Of a DNA stretch of 64,000 nt, positions 33,806-43,873 are shown piece after piece (positions within the stretch are counted from its first letter, which is position 1; each line of letters begins with the position of its first letter). A program made the translations under genes and the position numbers. Source of the stretch: Pseudomonas sp. GL-B-19 (GTDB taxonomy: Bacteria; Pseudomonadota; Gammaproteobacteria; Pseudomonadales; Pseudomonadaceae); assembly GCF_019956415.1 (NCBI RefSeq), contig NZ_JAHBDK010000097.1:1-64000 (forward strand), in the 5' to 3' direction. A model generated the notes under the pieces. That model had not been told where the DNA came from. It saw only the letters and a program-made list of their open reading frames with translations, and did not search any database.

Positions 33806-35527
33806 ATGGGTTTACTTCTCGATCCGCGTCATGACATTGATGCCGCTTTATTAAGCTATCGCCGGGTGTTCTGGTCGCTGGCGCTGTTCAGTGGCGTGAT
33901 CAACCTGCTTGTGCTGGTGCCGTCGCTCTACATGATGCAGGTGTACGACCGGGTCCTCACCAGCCGCAACGAAACCACCTTGTTAATGCTCACATTGATC
34001 GCCCTGGGACTGTTCATGTTCAGCGCCCTGATCGAGTGGGCACGTGGTGTGGTGATGATTCGCATGAGTGCGGGGCTGGACGATGCCTTGGGCGAGCGGA
34101 TTTTCGACGCCGCCTTCGCCCGCAGCCTGCGCGAGCACAACGCCAACCCGGCGCAGGTGCTCACCGATCTGGCGACACTGCGTCAGTTAATCACCGGCCA
34201 AGGTCTGATAGCCTTGCTCGATGCGCCGTGGTTGCCAATCTTCCTGCTGGTGGCGTTCATCTTTCACCCCTGGTTCGGCGTGCTGACGCTGGTTCTGGCC
34301 CTGGTGCTGATTGGCCTGGCGCTGTGGGGCGAGTTGGCGACTCGCACGCGCTTGGGCGAAGCCAATCGCCTGGGTGTGCAGTCATCGATCTATGTAAACA
34401 GCACGTTACACAATGCCGAAGTCATCCAGGCCCTGGGCATGCTCGGGCCGTTGCGCCAGCGCTGGAGCCTGCTGCAGCAACGCATCATTGCCGCCCAGGC
34501 CCATGCCAGCGATCGTAGCGCGCGTATCACTTCGACGACCCGTTTTGTACGCATATCCGGACAGTCGCTGGCCCTGGGGCTGGGGGCGTTGTTGGTGCTT
34601 GAAGGCCAATTGTCGGCGGGCATGATGATTGCGATGTCGCTGCTGCTGGGGCGGGCGCTGGCGCCCGTGGAAATCGCCATTGGCTCGTGGAAGCAATTCA
34701 ACTCCGGCCGCCAGAGCTACCAGCGCCTGAGCCAACTGCTTGCCCAGCATCCGCGCGAGCGCCTGCGCATGCCTTTGCCACCGCCCACCGGCGCGGTGCG
34801 CCTGGAGCAGTTGTATGTCGGCCCGCCCGGCGCCTCGCAACCGGTCCTGCGGGGCATCAATTTCAGCCTTGCCAAAGGTGATGTACTCGCCGTCGTCGGC
34901 CCCAGCGCCAGTGGTAAATCAACGCTGGCCAGAGCGCTGGTCGGGGTATGGCCGGCCATGGGCGGGTCGGTGCGCCTGGACAATGCCGAGATCAGTCAAT
35001 GGTCCCACGACGCCCTGGGCCCACACCTCGGATACCTGCCTCAGGACATCGAGCTGTTCGACGGCAGTGTGGCCGACAACATTGCCCGCTTCGGCGAGCA
35101 GGACGCCGACAAGATCATCGCCGCCGGGCGTCACGCCGGCATTCACGAGATGATCCTGAGGTTCCCCAAGGGTTACGACACGCCGCTGGGCCCCGGCGGG
35201 CTTGGCTTGTCCGGTGGACAAAAGCAACGCCTCGGCCTGGCTCGCGCGCTCTATGGGTGCCCGTCGCTGATCGTGCTCGACGAGCCCAATTCCAACCTCG
35301 ATGAAGCCGGAGAGCTGGCGCTGGTGCAGGCCATCAATGCGCTCAAGGCTGCTGGCAGCACCGTGGTGCTGATTACCCACCGGCCTAATGTGCTGGCGGT
35401 GGTCGATCACATCCTGGTGCTCAAGGACGGCACTCAACAAGCATTCGGTCCACGGGATCGGGTACTCAAGGCATTGATGCCGGGGCCAAGACCGGCCGCA
35501 GTCAGGGAGGCTGGCAGAAATGCGTGA
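33806..35527 (+). CDS. Type I secretion ABC exporter (PrtD/AprD family)
   Basis: A 573-residue fused permease-ATPase. Membrane helices occupy about 20-310. The nucleotide-binding domain has Walker A VVGPSASGKSTLARA (about 361-375), signature LGLSGGQKQRLGLARAL and Walker B LIVLDEPNSNLD. It drives one-step export of RTX proteins with C-terminal signals. The adaptor gene overlaps its 3' end by 8 bases. The likely cargo is the convergent RTX epimerase at 37026-42641. The outer-membrane TolC-like component is not encoded here. Confidence 0.93.
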   Translation: MGLLLDPRHDIDAALLSYRRVFWSLALFSGVINLLVLVPSLYMMQVYDRVLTSRNETTLLMLTLIALGLFMFSALIEWARGVVMIRMSAGLDDALGERIFDAAFARSLREHNANPAQVLTDLATLRQLITGQGLIALLDAPWLPIFLLVAFIFHPWFGVLTLVLALVLIGLALWGELATRTRLGEANRLGVQSSIYVNSTLHNAEVIQALGMLGPLRQRWSLLQQRIIAAQAHASDRSARITSTTRFVRISGQSLALGLGALLVLEGQLSAGMMIAMSLLLGRALAPVEIAIGSWKQFNSGRQSYQRLSQLLAQHPRERLRMPLPPPTGAVRLEQLYVGPPGASQPVLRGINFSLAKGDVLAVVGPSASGKSTLARALVGVWPAMGGSVRLDNAEISQWSHDALGPHLGYLPQDIELFDGSVADNIARFGEQDADKIIAAGRHAGIHEMILRFPKGYDTPLGPGGLGLSGGQKQRLGLARALYGCPSLIVLDEPNSNLDEAGELALVQAINALKAAGSTVVLITHRPNVLAVVDHILVLKDGTQQAFGPRDRVLKALMPGPRPAAVREAGRNA

Positions 35528-36890
35528 TCTGACCCCTGGGACACAAATGTACAGCGAGCAGGGGCTGACCGTGCGCGGCACCACGCCGCAGCCCTGCGCC
35601 AGTACCGACGCCGGGGGGGCGGCACGCTATGGTGTGGGTTTCCTGGTCCTGACACTGGGCGGCTTCCTGCTCTGGGCCTGCCTGGCGCCGCTCGACCAGG
35701 GGGTCGTGGGCAGCGGCACTGTGGTGGTGGCGGGCGAACGCAAGGCTGTGCAGTCGTTGGTCGGTGGGGTGGTGGAAAAGCTGCTGGTCAGCGATGGCGA
35801 CCGCGTCACGCAGGGACAGTTGCTGGTGCAGCTCAATACGGTGCAGGCGCAGTCGCAACGGGATGTGACCCTGGGCAAGTTGCTCAACGATCGTAGCGTC
35901 GAGGCGCGATTGATTGCCGAGCGCCTGGGCTCAGCCGAGATCCAATGGCCCGCTGAACTGCTGGAACGTGCCGACGAGCCACGGGTCAAGGCCGCCATGG
36001 TCTTGCAGAGCCAGTTGTTTCTGACCCGCCGCGCAGAATTGGGCAGCCGCTTGCAGATCATCGAACACGAAGTCGCGGCATTGCAGCAGCAATTGCAAGG
36101 TTACGAAGGTGTCAAACGTAACTACGACGCGCAGATGCGTTTCCAGCAGCAGGAGCTGGAAGGCCTGCGTGGTTTGGCCAGTGAAGGCTACATTCCGCGG
36201 AACAAGCTTTTAGAGGCCGAACGCAACGCAGCCCAACTGGCCGGGCAGATTGCCTCCGGGGTGGGCGATGTCGGCAGGACCCGCCAGGCGATCAACGAAA
36301 GCGGGCTCAAGGCCTTGCAGGCGAAGCAGGAATTTCGCCGCGATGCCGAAACCCAGCTCAGCGAGGTCTCTGCCGAGGCCGCAGGTTATGCCGATCAGAT
36401 TAATGCCTTGCAGTTTGAAGTCGACAACGGTGCGATCCGTGCGCCGGTGTCCGGGCAGGTCATGGACGTGAGCATTCATACGGTCGGGGGCGTTGCGCAG
36501 GCCGGCCAAACCCTGATGCAGGTGGTGCCGCTGGACGCGCCGATGGCGATCACCGCGCGTTTCGAGCCGCTGATGGCCAATAAGTTGCGCCCGGGGCTGC
36601 CGGTGCATGTGCATTTCACCGCGCTGCAACGGGTGGATACGCCGACCGTCACCGGCACGGTGACTACGGTGTCGGCGGACCAGTTGATCGATGAACAGAC
36701 GCGCCAACCGTACTTTTCCGCCAAGGTCGAAATTCCCGCCGACACCGTCGCCTCGCTGCAGGCCTCCGGCCTTCTGGTGCGCCCCGGCATGCTCGCCGAT
36801 GTCACGGTGGTGACGGGGGAACGCACCTTGATGAATTACCTGATGAAACCTTTGCGTGAACGCCTGCTAGCGGCCTTCAAAGAGGAATGA
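35520..36890 (+). CDS. Type I secretion membrane-fusion (HlyD/PrtE family) adaptor
   Basis: A 456-residue periplasmic adaptor. It has a short cytoplasmic N-terminus, one membrane helix (about 38-58, GVGFLVLTLGGFLLWACL), a lipoyl-like half motif (VVEKLLVSDGDRVTQGQLL), a long coiled-coil hairpin (about 120-310) and the C-terminal beta-barrel region GAIRAPVSGQVMDVSIHTVG. GGGAGG about 9 bases upstream supports this ATG, which overlaps the exporter gene. It bridges the inner-membrane exporter to an outer-membrane channel encoded elsewhere. Confidence 0.93.
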   Translation: MRDLTPGTQMYSEQGLTVRGTTPQPCASTDAGGAARYGVGFLVLTLGGFLLWACLAPLDQGVVGSGTVVVAGERKAVQSLVGGVVEKLLVSDGDRVTQGQLLVQLNTVQAQSQRDVTLGKLLNDRSVEARLIAERLGSAEIQWPAELLERADEPRVKAAMVLQSQLFLTRRAELGSRLQIIEHEVAALQQQLQGYEGVKRNYDAQMRFQQQELEGLRGLASEGYIPRNKLLEAERNAAQLAGQIASGVGDVGRTRQAINESGLKALQAKQEFRRDAETQLSEVSAEAAGYADQINALQFEVDNGAIRAPVSGQVMDVSIHTVGGVAQAGQTLMQVVPLDAPMAITARFEPLMANKLRPGLPVHVHFTALQRVDTPTVTGTVTTVSADQLIDEQTRQPYFSAKVEIPADTVASLQASGLLVRPGMLADVTVVTGERTLMNYLMKPLRERLLAAFKEE

Positions 36891-36940
36891 GCATGACCGC
36901 CGTTGCCGCTATCGCGGCGGTCGCGACACTGCATATCCCC

Positions 36941-37020
36941 TGTAGGAGCGAGCTTGCTCGCGAAAGCGGTAGATCAGTCAGCCTGCTTGCTGAATGTTCC
37001 GCCGCCTTCGCGAGCAATGT
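36941..37020. repeat. REP element, right half truncated
   Basis: TGTAGGAGCGAGCTTGCTCG (36941-36960) faces a right copy that breaks off at 37003-37017 (GCCTTCGCGAGCA), just before the 3' end of the convergent RTX gene. Confidence 0.8.
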
Positions 37021-37025
37021 GCAAC

Positions 37026-40000
37026 TCAGGCTGCAAAGTCGCTGGCGTGCAGCTCCTTGACGCCCACCAGTTCGAATTCGAACTCAGGGGTGGCGTCGGC
37101 GTTGACACTGCCTTCGAGGATGCCATCGGCAAAGCGCAGTTGGCCGGTGGCGTTGGTGGGGTCGAAGGCGTTGCTGCCGATGAACGTGAAGGCGTCGACG
37201 GTGGCCGTCAGGGGGTTGGCATCCAGGCCGGTAAGGTCCAGATGATCACCCTCGGTGGTCTTGAAGCCGCTGATCACATCACGCAAAGCCCCGACGCCCA
37301 TGTCCGACAGGGCAGCAAACGCGTAAGTGTCCGCGCCAGTGCCACCGGTAAGGCTGTCAGTGCCTGCACCGCCGATCAGCCGATCATCGCCCGAACCACC
37401 CACCAGCGTGTCGTTACCCGCACCACCGTTCAGAATGTTCCCGGAGCTGTTGCCCGACAGATTGTCGGCGTAAGCGCTTCCCCTCACGTTTTCGATAAAT
37501 TTCAGGGTGTCGAGCCCGGAACCCACGGTATTTTGTTGTGCGGACGTCGATAGGCTTACGGTAACCCCCGCCGAGGCACGCTCATAGGACACTGTGTCAT
37601 TGCCATCGCGCCCGTCCAGCACGTTGTTGCCGGCACCGGCGAACAGCGTGTTGTCCAGCGCATTCCCTGTGCCATTGGCAGCGCCAGCACTATCGATATA
37701 CAGATTCTCGACGTTGCTGCCGAGGGTATAGGCCGCCAGGCTGCTGTGCACGCTGTCGATCCCTCCAGGCACCCTATTGCTGTTGGTCTCGATCACGCTG
37801 TCGTCGGCGTTGTCGACATAGTAAGTGTCGTTGCCATCGCCACCGCTCATGCTATCGTCACCTGCGGCACCATCGAGCACGTTGTCGGCGGCATTGCCGG
37901 TGATGAAGTTGCGCCGCTCATTGCCGGTACCGTCGATCTCCGACACACCGGTGAGCACCAGGTTCTCGAGATTGGCGCCCAGCGTCCAACTGACCGAGGC
38001 CTGCACCGTATCGATCTGCGAGGTCGAGGTGTTGGTTTCTACCACGCTGTCGAACGCGTTATCGACCACGTAGATGTCGTTGCCATCACCCCCGGTCATG
38101 GTGTCGGCGCCCAGGTCTCCATCCAGTGTGTCATTGCCGGAGCTGCCTACCAGAGTGTCCGCTTGATCGGTGCCGGAAATCATCCCGCCCTGGTTCTGAG
38201 CGTTGTCGAAAATGTCCTGCACGCTGTTGTTGTCGTTGGGGTCGCCCTGGAAGCCAAGGTCATCGGCGATGTAGTCGGCCAGGCGCTGGCCGACGATTTC
38301 TGCCGATTCCTCGTGCAGGTGCCAGACGTCATCGGGATACACCAGCGGATCGACTTCATAGCGCAAGGGCAGGTCGGTGTAGTCCACTGCCAGCTTGACG
38401 TCGGCGCGCTCGGTGGCGATGGCTTCCTGGGCGGCGCGGACATAGCCGACCCCCTCGACGATGGAGGCAATCTTCTCTTCTGAATAACCACGGGCACGCG
38501 CCGCGTCCTGCTCGTAGTGACCGGTTTCCATCATGTACACACTGAAGTTGCCGAACTGGGCATGCAGGTAATCAAACACCTTCAGGGTCGCGGCCTTGTA
38601 CGCCGCTGCGGCCGCCGGTTTGTCCGTGGCGCGGCCGATCTCTTGGGCGGCTTCCTCGCCCTGGCCCCAAATGATGCCCATGGTGACGTTATCGATGGAT
38701 TGGAGTTCGGTGAGCTGGTCCTGCAGCAACGCTACGGCACGCAACAGCGCAGGCCCGGGTTGATTGGTGTCGGTCAGCCACCAGCACAACTTGAGTTCCT
38801 CGGCGCTCAGGGTCGACAGGCCGTTGACTGTGCTTCCACCCACGGCGATGTCAATGCCGTTGCCATCGGCGTCGGTGAACTGGCTGCGCACGTCATAGGG
38901 GGTGTAGCGGTCCAAGTCGTTGACCAGCATCGAGGTGCCGGATTGATCGTCGTCCTCCGTCATGCGCAGCAGGCGCGCATTGGATTGGCCGAGTGTGGGC
39001 AGGTAGAGGATGTCTTGCTGGGCTCGCTCGCCGAACACGAAATCACTGGTGGTCAGGGTGTTGAGGTAGTTGCCGTTGAGGGCGATTTCGAAGCGATTAC
39101 CATCGGCGTCGACCTCGGCGGATTTGATGTAGGTCTTGTCGCCGGCGGCATTGAGGGTCGTGTACAACGTGCCATTGCTGCCATCGCCAAGACCGAGAAT
39201 GCCAAGACCGGAAACATTGATCTTGTCGACGCCCACGGTAAAGTCATAAATCGTGTCGGTGGCCGTGACGCCGCCGGTGTCATAGTCGCGATAGCTGTCG
39301 AGGACGTTGGTGTAGCGGAAGGTGTCAGCACCGTCGCCGCCGTACAGCGAATCGCGTCCGGCGCCGCCGTCGACGATGTCCGCGCTGGTGCCGGCCTTGA
39401 TGGTGTCGTTGCCACCGAGGCCGAGGATCAGGTCGGCGCCCGCCGTGCCGTTGAGACTTTCGGCATTGTTGGTGCCAGTGATGGTGTTGTCGGGCGCATC
39501 GGCCACCGCCAGGGCGAAGCTGTCGCTGACCGACGCACCTGAAGGATCGGTGGCCTTGACCAGTACGTTGTAATTACCAGACGCTGTGCTGATCGGCGTG
39601 CCGGTGAACGTCAGGCTGGTGGCGTTGAAACTCAGCCAGGCGGGCAGGGCTCTGCCGTCGGCGAGGGTCGCGGTGTAGGTCAGCACATCCTGGTTGGCGT
39701 CGGTGAAGCTGTCGTGGGCCACGGTGTAGTTGAACGGCGTGCTTTCGGTGGCGTTCTGGTCGAGGAGGGGGATGGTCACCACCGGCGCTATATTGCTGGG
39801 GGTGTTCTGGTCGGCGAAGACAAAATGACTCGTCGTCAGGCTGTTGACCAGGTTGCCCGCCAGCGATACTTCGAAGCGGTTGCCGTTGGCGTCGACGGTG
39901 AGATCCTTGAGGTAGGTGCGGTTGGTCGAAGCGCTGTAGGTCATTTGCAGCGTGCCGTTCAGGCCATTGCCCAAGGCCGTGTAGCCGAGCGCCGAGACAT

Positions 40001-42641
40001 CGATCTTGTCGGCGGTCACGTCGAAATCGAGGATCTGGTCACTGGCGCTGGTGGAACCGGTGCGGTAGCTGTCGAGCTTTGAGGTGTAGCGGAATACGTC
40101 GGCACCCGCGCCGCCGGTGAGTTTGTCCACGCCAGTGCCGCCGATCAGAATGTCGTTGCCGGCGCCACCATTAAGGGTGTCGTTACCGCTGCCACCGAAC
40201 AGTTGTTCGTTGGCAGCAGTGCCCGTCAGCGTGTCGTTGTTCGGCGTGCCATTGATCACAGTGGGTGCGCCGGGTACATCCTGTACGGCCAAGGTAAAGC
40301 TGTCGCTGACAGTTGCATTGCTGCCATCGGACGCGGTGACCTGTATCGAGTAAGTGCCCGACGCCGTGTCGCTTGGCGTGCCGCTGAAGGTGCGGGTGGC
40401 GGCGTCGAAGGTGAGCCAACCGGGCAGGGCGCTGCCATCAGCCAGTTTGGCGGTGTAGCTGAGGCTGTCGTTATCCGGATCGGTAAAACTGGTGGCCGGC
40501 ACCACATAACTGAACGGGGTGTTTTCGGTGGCGTTCTGATCCAGCAACGCCGTTGCCACCACCGGTGCCTGGTTAGTCGGTGACGACGTGGCAAAGACGA
40601 AGTTGGCGCTGCTCAGCTTGTCGACGTAGTTGCCGTCCAGTGCCACCTCGAACCGGTTGCCATTAGCGTCGGCGGTCAGGGTCTTGATGTAAGTCTTGGT
40701 GCCAGCAGCATTGAGCACCAGGTACACGGTGTTGTTTTTGCCGTCCCCCAGGCCGGTGAAACCCATGGCCGAGAGGTCGATCTTGTCGGCGGTGATATCG
40801 AAGTCGGTGATCAGGTCGCCAAGGTTGACGCCGCCGGTGTTGTAGTTGCGATAACTGTCCAGGCGGTTGGAGAACACGAAAGTATCCGCCCCGGCGCCAC
40901 CAGTGAGAGTATCCATGCCGGCGCCGCCATCGAGCTTGTCGTCGCCCGCGCCACCACTGAGGCTGTCGTTGCCCGCCAGGCCGAGCAAGGTGTCGGCCGA
41001 ATCACTACCCGACAGCGAGTCGCTGCCGCTGGTGCCGGTGACCACCCGATTGAAAATGAAGTGGCTGGCGGTCAGGGTGCTGGCCAGGTTGCCCGAGAGA
41101 ATCAACTCGAAGCGATTGCCGCTGGCGTCGGCATCGTAGTCCTTGATGTAGGTGCGGTTGTTGCTGGCGTTGTAGCTGACCTGCAAGGTGCCGCCACGGC
41201 CATTGCCCAGGCCGGTGAAACCGAGGCCGGCGAGGTCGATCTTGTCCTGGGTGACATCGAAGTCGGTAATGGTGTCATCGAAGCTTGCGGTTGCGTTGCG
41301 GTAACTGTCGGACTGAGCGGCGAAACGGAACGTATCCGCGCCGGTACCGCCGGTGAGTTTGTCGATGCCTGCACCGCCTACCAGAATGTCGGCGCCGGCC
41401 CCACCATTGATGGTGTCGTTGCCGGCACCGCCGTAGAAAATCTCGCTGGCGGTGCTGCCCAGCAGGGTGTCGTTGCCAGCCGTGCCTTGCACGGTGGTCA
41501 TCGGCACCGTGGCGCTGACGTAGCTGCCGTTGCCATAGACCAGCGTGGCCCCATTGCTGGTGTGGCTGATGGTGTTGCCGATGATGGCGTTACGATCGGT
41601 GCCGTCTTCATTACGCTCTGCAACACCGTAGGTCGACAGGTTGCTGCCGCTGATGATGTTGCCCTGGATCGTGTTGTCGCTGCCGTTGAAGTACTTGCCG
41701 GACACGCCCAAGGTGTCGTCGTAGGACTGGATGATGATTTCCGGCACGGGGCTGCCCAAGGAATTGTTGTTGAGCGTGTTGTCGATGATTTCGACGTGGT
41801 TGCTTCCGTAGACTCGGATCCCGGCGCTGGTGTTGTCGTGGATATCGACGCCGCTGACGGTCACCTCGCTGGACAGTTTGATCAACACCCCTTCGGCGCC
41901 GTTGCCGTACACCTCGCCACCGGTGATGGTGATGTGGCTGGGGGAGGGGATGTTCTCGCTGCCGCGCTGCACCACGATGCCAGTGCCGCCATTGTTGTAG
42001 GCAACGTTGTTGGTGAGGGTGAAGTCGTGTGTACTGGTGACGACGTTGAAACCGTGGCGGTCATTGTCGTAGGCGACGTTGTTTTCGAAGGTGCTGTCGC
42101 TGAGGAAGTCAGCCACGAAGCCGTCCAGGCCATTGCCGTGAGACACGCTGTTCTTGATGACCATGTTGACGGTCTGCTCGTGGGGGTCGAAACCGTACCC
42201 GGAGCAATCCTTGATCTCGACGCTGTCGAGGGTGACGTTGGAGTCGTAGCCTTCTACGCCGGGAATGTAGCCGTTGAACCAGCCGTCGATCTTGCCGGTG
42301 GTGTTGTCGCGGTTACCATCGATGGTGAGGTTGCTGACGCCAAAGTCGTGGGTTTCCTCGCCATAGGCCGAGCGGATGACCCCCGTGATCTTGGTGTCAG
42401 AGCCGTCAGCCACCTTGACGGTGGTTTCGCCCATGCCGTCGCCGTACAGGTAGACGTTGCTCTTGAGCATCAGGCAGCCGTCGGAGGGTTCCTCGCCTCC
42501 CGAAACGATATAAGTTCCGGTCGGCATATACACCTGCCCGCCGCCTGCGGCAGCCGCTGCATCAATCGCACTTTGTATCGCCGCTGTGTCGTCTGTGATG
42601 CCATCTCCTATGGCGCCAAAATTCTGTACGTTGAAAATCAT
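37026..42641 (-). CDS. Secreted bifunctional mannuronan C-5-epimerase / O-acetylesterase with RTX repeats (PsmE-like)
   Basis: A 1871-residue extracellular protein. Residues 1 to about 385 form an AlgE-type right-handed beta-helix that converts mannuronate to guluronate in alginate. The catalytic residues fall at the AlgE positions: Y149, D152 and H154 in YGFDPHEQT, and D178 in FVADF. RTX modules with GGAGNDTL-type nonapeptides follow at about 385-690, 795-940 and 1040-1195, separated by two cadherin-like/He_PIG domains (about 690-790 and 940-1040). Residues about 1205-1465 are a SASA/SGNH esterase with Ser in LGQSNAR and Asp-His in DDVWHLHEE. More RTX repeats and a C-terminal export signal end the protein. 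There is no Sec signal, as expected for type I export. GGAG precedes the ATG. It resembles P. syringae PsmE. Confidence 0.9.
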   Translation of the reverse strand: MIFNVQNFGAIGDGITDDTAAIQSAIDAAAAAGGGQVYMPTGTYIVSGGEEPSDGCLMLKSNVYLYGDGMGETTVKVADGSDTKITGVIRSAYGEETHDFGVSNLTIDGNRDNTTGKIDGWFNGYIPGVEGYDSNVTLDSVEIKDCSGYGFDPHEQTVNMVIKNSVSHGNGLDGFVADFLSDSTFENNVAYDNDRHGFNVVTSTHDFTLTNNVAYNNGGTGIVVQRGSENIPSPSHITITGGEVYGNGAEGVLIKLSSEVTVSGVDIHDNTSAGIRVYGSNHVEIIDNTLNNNSLGSPVPEIIIQSYDDTLGVSGKYFNGSDNTIQGNIISGSNLSTYGVAERNEDGTDRNAIIGNTISHTSNGATLVYGNGSYVSATVPMTTVQGTAGNDTLLGSTASEIFYGGAGNDTINGGAGADILVGGAGIDKLTGGTGADTFRFAAQSDSYRNATASFDDTITDFDVTQDKIDLAGLGFTGLGNGRGGTLQVSYNASNNRTYIKDYDADASGNRFELILSGNLASTLTASHFIFNRVVTGTSGSDSLSGSDSADTLLGLAGNDSLSGGAGDDKLDGGAGMDTLTGGAGADTFVFSNRLDSYRNYNTGGVNLGDLITDFDITADKIDLSAMGFTGLGDGKNNTVYLVLNAAGTKTYIKTLTADANGNRFEVALDGNYVDKLSSANFVFATSSPTNQAPVVATALLDQNATENTPFSYVVPATSFTDPDNDSLSYTAKLADGSALPGWLTFDAATRTFSGTPSDTASGTYSIQVTASDGSNATVSDSFTLAVQDVPGAPTVINGTPNNDTLTGTAANEQLFGGSGNDTLNGGAGNDILIGGTGVDKLTGGAGADVFRYTSKLDSYRTGSTSASDQILDFDVTADKIDVSALGYTALGNGLNGTLQMTYSASTNRTYLKDLTVDANGNRFEVSLAGNLVNSLTTSHFVFADQNTPSNIAPVVTIPLLDQNATESTPFNYTVAHDSFTDANQDVLTYTATLADGRALPAWLSFNATSLTFTGTPISTASGNYNVLVKATDPSGASVSDSFALAVADAPDNTITGTNNAESLNGTAGADLILGLGGNDTIKAGTSADIVDGGAGRDSLYGGDGADTFRYTNVLDSYRDYDTGGVTATDTIYDFTVGVDKINVSGLGILGLGDGSNGTLYTTLNAAGDKTYIKSAEVDADGNRFEIALNGNYLNTLTTSDFVFGERAQQDILYLPTLGQSNARLLRMTEDDDQSGTSMLVNDLDRYTPYDVRSQFTDADGNGIDIAVGGSTVNGLSTLSAEELKLCWWLTDTNQPGPALLRAVALLQDQLTELQSIDNVTMGIIWGQGEEAAQEIGRATDKPAAAAAYKAATLKVFDYLHAQFGNFSVYMMETGHYEQDAARARGYSEEKIASIVEGVGYVRAAQEAIATERADVKLAVDYTDLPLRYEVDPLVYPDDVWHLHEESAEIVGQRLADYIADDLGFQGDPNDNNSVQDIFDNAQNQGGMISGTDQADTLVGSSGNDTLDGDLGADTMTGGDGNDIYVVDNAFDSVVETNTSTSQIDTVQASVSWTLGANLENLVLTGVSEIDGTGNERRNFITGNAADNVLDGAAGDDSMSGGDGNDTYYVDNADDSVIETNSNRVPGGIDSVHSSLAAYTLGSNVENLYIDSAGAANGTGNALDNTLFAGAGNNVLDGRDGNDTVSYERASAGVTVSLSTSAQQNTVGSGLDTLKFIENVRGSAYADNLSGNSSGNILNGGAGNDTLVGGSGDDRLIGGAGTDSLTGGTGADTYAFAALSDMGVGALRDVISGFKTTEGDHLDLTGLDANPLTATVDAFTFIGSNAFDPTNATGQLRFADGILEGSVNADATPEFEFELVGVKELHASDFAA

Positions 42642-42923
42642 AAACTTACTCCGTATCAGGTTAAAACCTCGATAGGCGCCAATATTCCATCGGCGGCCAC
42701 CGTGTTATGACCCAGCGGAGCGCAAAAGTTTTGACAGAAAACCGAACTAACTGATCAGCGGTTGTGAGGTGTTTCAAATAAGTAACGTTCTGTTGACGCT
42801 TGCTTAAAGTGCCACTATCGCAGCATCGGCCAGGATCGTGCCCTGGCCGAGCAGGCCCGCATTGCCTTACTGGAAAACGAAAAAGCTCATGCCACCGACA
42901 GGATCGCCGCGATGGTCGATCAA

Positions 42924-43502
42924 TCAGGCGGCGGGGAGCAGACCTTTCTGTCTCGCAACATGAGTCGCCATTGCGTCCATCAAGTCCGGGGACAGGCAGT
43001 CATAGGGCTCCAGGCCGATCGAGCGCAGGCGCTCACGTATCGCCTTCATTTGCGCTGGCGGTGTGCCGGTTTCGATGATGGAGGACACGAACGCGGCGAA
43101 ACCCGGCGCAGCCCATCCGCTTTGGGGAGAGAGCTCGGTGTGGACGAAGTCCAGGCCATAAAACGCATGGCCCTTGTTCTCGATGCGCCCGAAGAGATGG
43201 GTGTGGCACTGCTTGCAGGCGTGGCGCTGAATGGTGGCGGTTTCGTCGATAATCGCCAGTTTCTCGCCATGGGCAGTGACGCTGACTTTGTCCCGAGGTA
43301 CCACGGCGATGACGGCGAATGTCGCGCCTTGCGGTTTCCAGCATTTGCTGCAGCCACACGCGTGGTTATGCAGCGTTTGTGCGTCAATCCTGACCTCGAC
43401 CTTGTCGGTCGCACACAGGCATTGCAGGGTGCCACCTGTGAAATTCGTGGCGGCGGGTTGGATACCATTGTCCAGTGCAGGGTGAAGTTTCAAGGTGGTC
43501 AT
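42924..43502 (-). CDS. gfa: Gfa-like S-(hydroxymethyl)glutathione synthase
   Basis: A 192-residue zinc protein of the Gfa family (glutathione-dependent formaldehyde-activating). The zinc-binding cysteines are in GTLQCLC (about 25-31), HACGCSKCW (about 47-55) and RHACKQCHTHLFG (about 94-106). Gfa promotes condensation of formaldehyde with glutathione, although its enzymatic role is debated. The length matches the full-size Gfa rather than the short CENP-V-like form. It may deal with formaldehyde from demethylation reactions. No glutathione-dependent formaldehyde dehydrogenase gene lies nearby. Confidence 0.9.
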   Translation of the reverse strand: MTTLKLHPALDNGIQPAATNFTGGTLQCLCATDKVEVRIDAQTLHNHACGCSKCWKPQGATFAVIAVVPRDKVSVTAHGEKLAIIDETATIQRHACKQCHTHLFGRIENKGHAFYGLDFVHTELSPQSGWAAPGFAAFVSSIIETGTPPAQMKAIRERLRSIGLEPYDCLSPDLMDAMATHVARQKGLLPAA

Positions 43503-43873
43503 GCTGGCGTCTCCTTTGCAGTTTGTCCCCAGATAAAGGATAGCTCGTCGTTCGAAGCGTTCCTCTTGGTAGATGACCTTGCCTTGTTTTTCGAATGCAC
43601 AAATCCCCCTCCCTGAGGGCGGTTCTGCTGGCGACCTGGAGTTTGCGTAGGAACTCGATTTTCGTTCCGATTCGGACCGTCAACCCCGCCCTAAAACGTT
43701 TTCACACAGCCTCGGCCGAACGCTGCCAGAAGTTTTGCCCTCCGACCTCGGCGGTTACTGAAGCTTCAATTTTTACCATAGGGGAGAATTGGAGCCCGCA
43801 CTGATGGACGCATCACCGCAGCCTGTCGGTAGTTGTACAGGCCACGGTACCGAACAGCTTGCTCGATGCGCCC
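43503..43873. other. Intergenic, no gene seen
   Basis: About 370 bases with only short spurious frames. No convincing hairpin terminator was found for the lipoprotein gene that ends at 43874. Confidence 0.5.

Noticed and set aside
37290..37460. Short tandem DNA repeats resembling a CRISPR or satellite array
   Set aside because: They encode the glycine-aspartate nonapeptides of RTX modules in frame, with no unique spacers of constant length.
41061..42710. Plus-strand frame of 549 codons opposite the RTX epimerase
   Set aside because: Val/Ala/Gly/Asp-rich mirror of the epimerase repeats. The minus-strand gene has exact AlgE catalytic residues and a Shine-Dalgarno.
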